DNA of 6,835 bases from DASXTW01 sp036505215 (GTDB taxonomy: Bacteria > Actinomycetota > UBA4738): positions 1 to 6,835 of the forward strand of contig DASXTW010000014.1 in assembly GCA_036505215.1 (NCBI GenBank), read 5' to 3'. This document shows positions 5,682-6,835 of the stretch, piece after piece. Numbering within the stretch: position 1 is the first letter of the stretch; every line of letters starts with the position of its first letter. The position numbers were made by a program, and so were the translations under genes. The notes beneath the pieces are model-generated. The model had not been told where the DNA came from, ran no database searches, and saw only the letters and a program-made list of their open reading frames with translations.

Positions 5682-5688
5682 CCTCCTT
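5682..5688 (-). promoter_or_regulatory. Strong ribosome binding site (AAGGAGG) of the secreted 249-aa protein gene
   Basis: On the minus strand AAGGAGG is followed by six bases and then ATG, an optimal spacing. It fixes the start codon at 5673-5675 and implies a conventional leadered mRNA, unlike the leaderless bcp and 76-aa genes. Confidence 0.8.
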
Positions 5689-5770
5689 CGAGATGCGTCG
5701 AGACATCATGACCACCGGTCTATGAGAAGACGGTGAAAGAGATACGCGTCAGGGTGATGATCGATATGAA

Positions 5771-5797
5771 GGGGCCGGCCACTTCGCGGCCGGCCCC
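5771..5797 (-). terminator. Perfect 10-bp hairpin, probable terminator of the DUF2807 lipoprotein gene
   Basis: GGGGCCGGCC (5771-5780) and GGCCGGCCCC (5788-5797) are exact inverted repeats around a seven-base loop. The hairpin starts nine bases after the TAG of the minus-strand lipoprotein gene. On the minus strand it is followed by only a short TTCAT, so the U-tract is weak. It could be an intrinsic terminator of the U-poor type common in high-GC genomes or an mRNA-stabilising stem. It separates the lipoprotein gene from the secreted-protein gene downstream. Confidence 0.7.
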
Positions 5798-5806
5798 CAC
5801 ACCCAA

Positions 5807-6535
5807 CTATGCCGGCTTGATCGACGAGCCGCCGGAGACCTCTCGGCGAGTGAACGTTGGCGAACCCCGATAGCGGAGCGAGGATGCGCCCGAGACCCCT
5901 GCCGAGATCGTTTCGGTCACCGATACGTCCGCCGTGGATGCCCCCGAGAGGTCGATCGCCAGGTCGCTGACGTCGAGGTCGACCGCGTCGAGCTGGCTGG
6001 CACCGCTCTCCGTGACCTCGAGGCGCCCGGCGCTCCCCGAGAGCTTCGCGTTCGACCCCCCAGAGAGCTCGAGCTTCGCCAGGTCCACGTGGGCGGTCCC
6101 ATCCAGCCGGCCGGCGCCCGACACGACCACCTCGACCCGTTCGCCGGTGAGAACGTCGGACAGGTGGACCTGTGAGGCTCCGCTCATGTCGATGCTCGAG
6201 AGGGTTCGTGCAGTCACGTCGGCATGGAGGGTCGCGTCGCGCACGGACGTTCCGGACTCCAGGCCCACGTGTAAGGTTCCGTCAGACACGCCCACGTCCA
6301 GGTGACCGACCACGTTGTCGTCCACGCGAAGGGTGACGTTCTCCTGGTCGCCGAACGAGACGGTCACGTCGAAAGAGCTGCTCACCTCGAGCCTGGAGAA
6401 TCCGGAAGCCGGTACCTGGATCGGCGTGCTGGTGACCGTGCCGGATCCGCTGACGCTTCTGTTGCACCCCGCTGCGATCAGGAAGAGCCCACCCAGGCCG
6501 ACGAGGAACGCCCGATTGGCAGCCGACCGGCTCAT
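5807..6535 (-). CDS. Lipoprotein with DUF2807 (head GIN / auto-transporter adhesin-like) domain
   Basis: The chosen start is ATG 6533-6535 (242 residues), because GAAAGG lies six bases upstream and the product then begins with a clean lipoprotein signal. Longer upstream starts would put about 36 arginine- and proline-rich residues in front. The signal is MSRSAANRAFLVGLGGLFLIAAGC, with lipobox A-A-G-C and Cys24 as the lipidated residue. After it come VPASGFSRLEVSSSFDVTVSFG (DUF2807 opening) and a long right-handed beta-helix-like series. Repeated rungs such as DMSGASQVHL, VSGAGRLDG, LSGGSNAKLSG, ESGASQLDA, DLSGASTADV and VSGASSLRY each carry S-G-A/G-S. The domain is common in surface proteins; its ligand is unknown. 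It is divergently transcribed from the secreted-protein gene at the right edge. Confidence 0.92.
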   Translation of the reverse strand: MSRSAANRAFLVGLGGLFLIAAGCNRSVSGSGTVTSTPIQVPASGFSRLEVSSSFDVTVSFGDQENVTLRVDDNVVGHLDVGVSDGTLHVGLESGTSVRDATLHADVTARTLSSIDMSGASQVHLSDVLTGERVEVVVSGAGRLDGTAHVDLAKLELSGGSNAKLSGSAGRLEVTESGASQLDAVDLDVSDLAIDLSGASTADVSVTETISAGVSGASSLRYRGSPTFTRREVSGGSSIKPA

Positions 6536-6646
6536 CGCCGGCCTTTCGATCGCGGACTTCGCAGGCTGGCATGTTCGGTCGGACGAGGCAAGGTGGGTCG
6601 ACCAAGCGCAAGGATCGACGACCCGGCCTCGAGGGGTGAGCAAGAA

Positions 6647-6664
6647 GTAGGCCTCTCCGCCTAC
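6647..6664. promoter_or_regulatory. Inverted repeat GTAGGC-N6-GCCTAC, possible operator
   Basis: A perfect six-base inverted repeat with a six-base spacer lies in the spacer between two divergent genes. Its right arm overlaps the first bases of the TACAAT -10-like box of the rightmost gene. This position would let a bound repressor block that promoter, or the repeat could form a short RNA stem. No regulator gene is present nearby. Confidence 0.4.
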
Positions 6665-6667
6665 AAT
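6662..6667 (+). promoter_or_regulatory. -10-like box (TACAAT) for the secreted-protein gene at the right edge
   Basis: TACAAT differs from TATAAT by one base. A start near 6674 gives a leader of about 33 bases containing the AAGGAGG ribosome site at 6694-6700. No good -35 is seen at 16-18 bases upstream, which, with the overlapping inverted repeat, suggests that activation or repression may matter. Confidence 0.45.
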
Positions 6668-6681
6668 TGGCCGCCGCCAAT
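6666..6681. promoter_or_regulatory. Inverted repeat ATTGGC-CGCC-GCCAAT just downstream of the -10 box
   Basis: A perfect six-base stem with a four-base loop, one base after the previous inverted repeat. It covers the expected transcription start and ends 12 bases before the ribosome site. It could be an operator half or a 5' leader hairpin influencing mRNA stability. Confidence 0.4.
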
Positions 6682-6706
6682 GGGGTGGGTTGGAAGGAGG
6701 GGACGA

Positions 6707-6835
6707 ATGCGCGGACGACTGCTCGGGATCGTCTCGGCTGCCTCACCGATCATCGTGGTGCTCGCTTCCATCTTCACGATGGCCGTGCCGGCGGCCGGGG
6801 CCGTTGGACCGACGAACTTCAACACGAGTGCAGCC
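6707..6835 (+). CDS. N-terminus of a secreted protein, truncated by the window edge
   Basis: ATG 6707-6709 follows AAGGAGG (6694-6700) at six bases, and the frame is open to the end of the window (43 codons). The visible part is a Sec signal peptide. It has basic MRGR, a long hydrophobic stretch LLGIVSAASPIIVVLASIFTMAV, then PAAGAVG with a likely cleavage after A-x-A or nearby. The mature protein begins around GPTNFNTSAA. Nothing of the functional domain is visible. It is divergent from the lipoprotein gene, with 171 bases between the two start codons. Confidence 0.8.
   Translation, partial: MRGRLLGIVSAASPIIVVLASIFTMAVPAAGAVGPTNFNTSAA

Noticed and set aside
5807..6643. Longer 278-residue start for the DUF2807 lipoprotein
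   Set aside because: The extra 36 residues would bury the lipoprotein signal, and the internal ATG at 6533-6535 has a ribosome site.

Overview
The window is a high-GC chromosomal segment with short, mostly single-gene or two-gene transcription units on both strands. The gene content is an AIM24-type protein, a peroxiredoxin, a VOC protein, a DUF2807-type lipoprotein and several conserved secreted or anchored proteins of unknown role. The promoter style is mixed: strong AAGGAGG ribosome sites in some genes, and apparent leaderless starts in others. Together these suggest an environmental Actinomycetota genome, or a similar high-GC Gram-positive-like lineage such as Chloroflexota. There is no rRNA, intact tRNA, transposase, integrase or CRISPR array, and nothing fixes the species.

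Left part (1-855): the window opens inside the last blades of a beta-propeller protein ending at 311. It is followed directly by a decayed DNA alkylation repair (AlkD/HEAT-like) gene. That gene survives as conserved pieces in three frames, with an in-frame stop and a deletion that removes its catalytic middle.

Minus-strand block (855-2454): three co-directional genes, read right to left. They are a VOC/glyoxalase-fold protein, a 75-residue unknown protein and a 243-residue membrane-anchored protein of unknown function.

Central block (2455-4922): a bcp-type peroxiredoxin and an AIM24/TIGR00266 protein lie on the plus strand. They converge on a minus-strand pair of tiny genes, 49 and 51 residues, coupled by an ATGA overlap; the second encodes a clear four-cysteine zinc ribbon. 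A second ATGA-coupled pair lies on the plus strand: a 76-residue unknown protein and an antibiotic-biosynthesis-monooxygenase-fold protein.

Right part (4926-6835): a secreted 249-residue protein and a DUF2807 lipoprotein lie on the minus strand, separated by a perfect 10-bp stem hairpin. A divergent secreted-protein gene runs off the right edge. Its leader contains two adjacent perfect inverted repeats around a -10-like box.

The gene set looks like general housekeeping, redox and envelope functions rather than one dedicated pathway. I do not see a convincing novel multi-gene system. The most informative signals are the alkD remnant, the two ATGA-coupled small-gene pairs, the paired leaderless promoters and the tandem inverted repeats near the right end.
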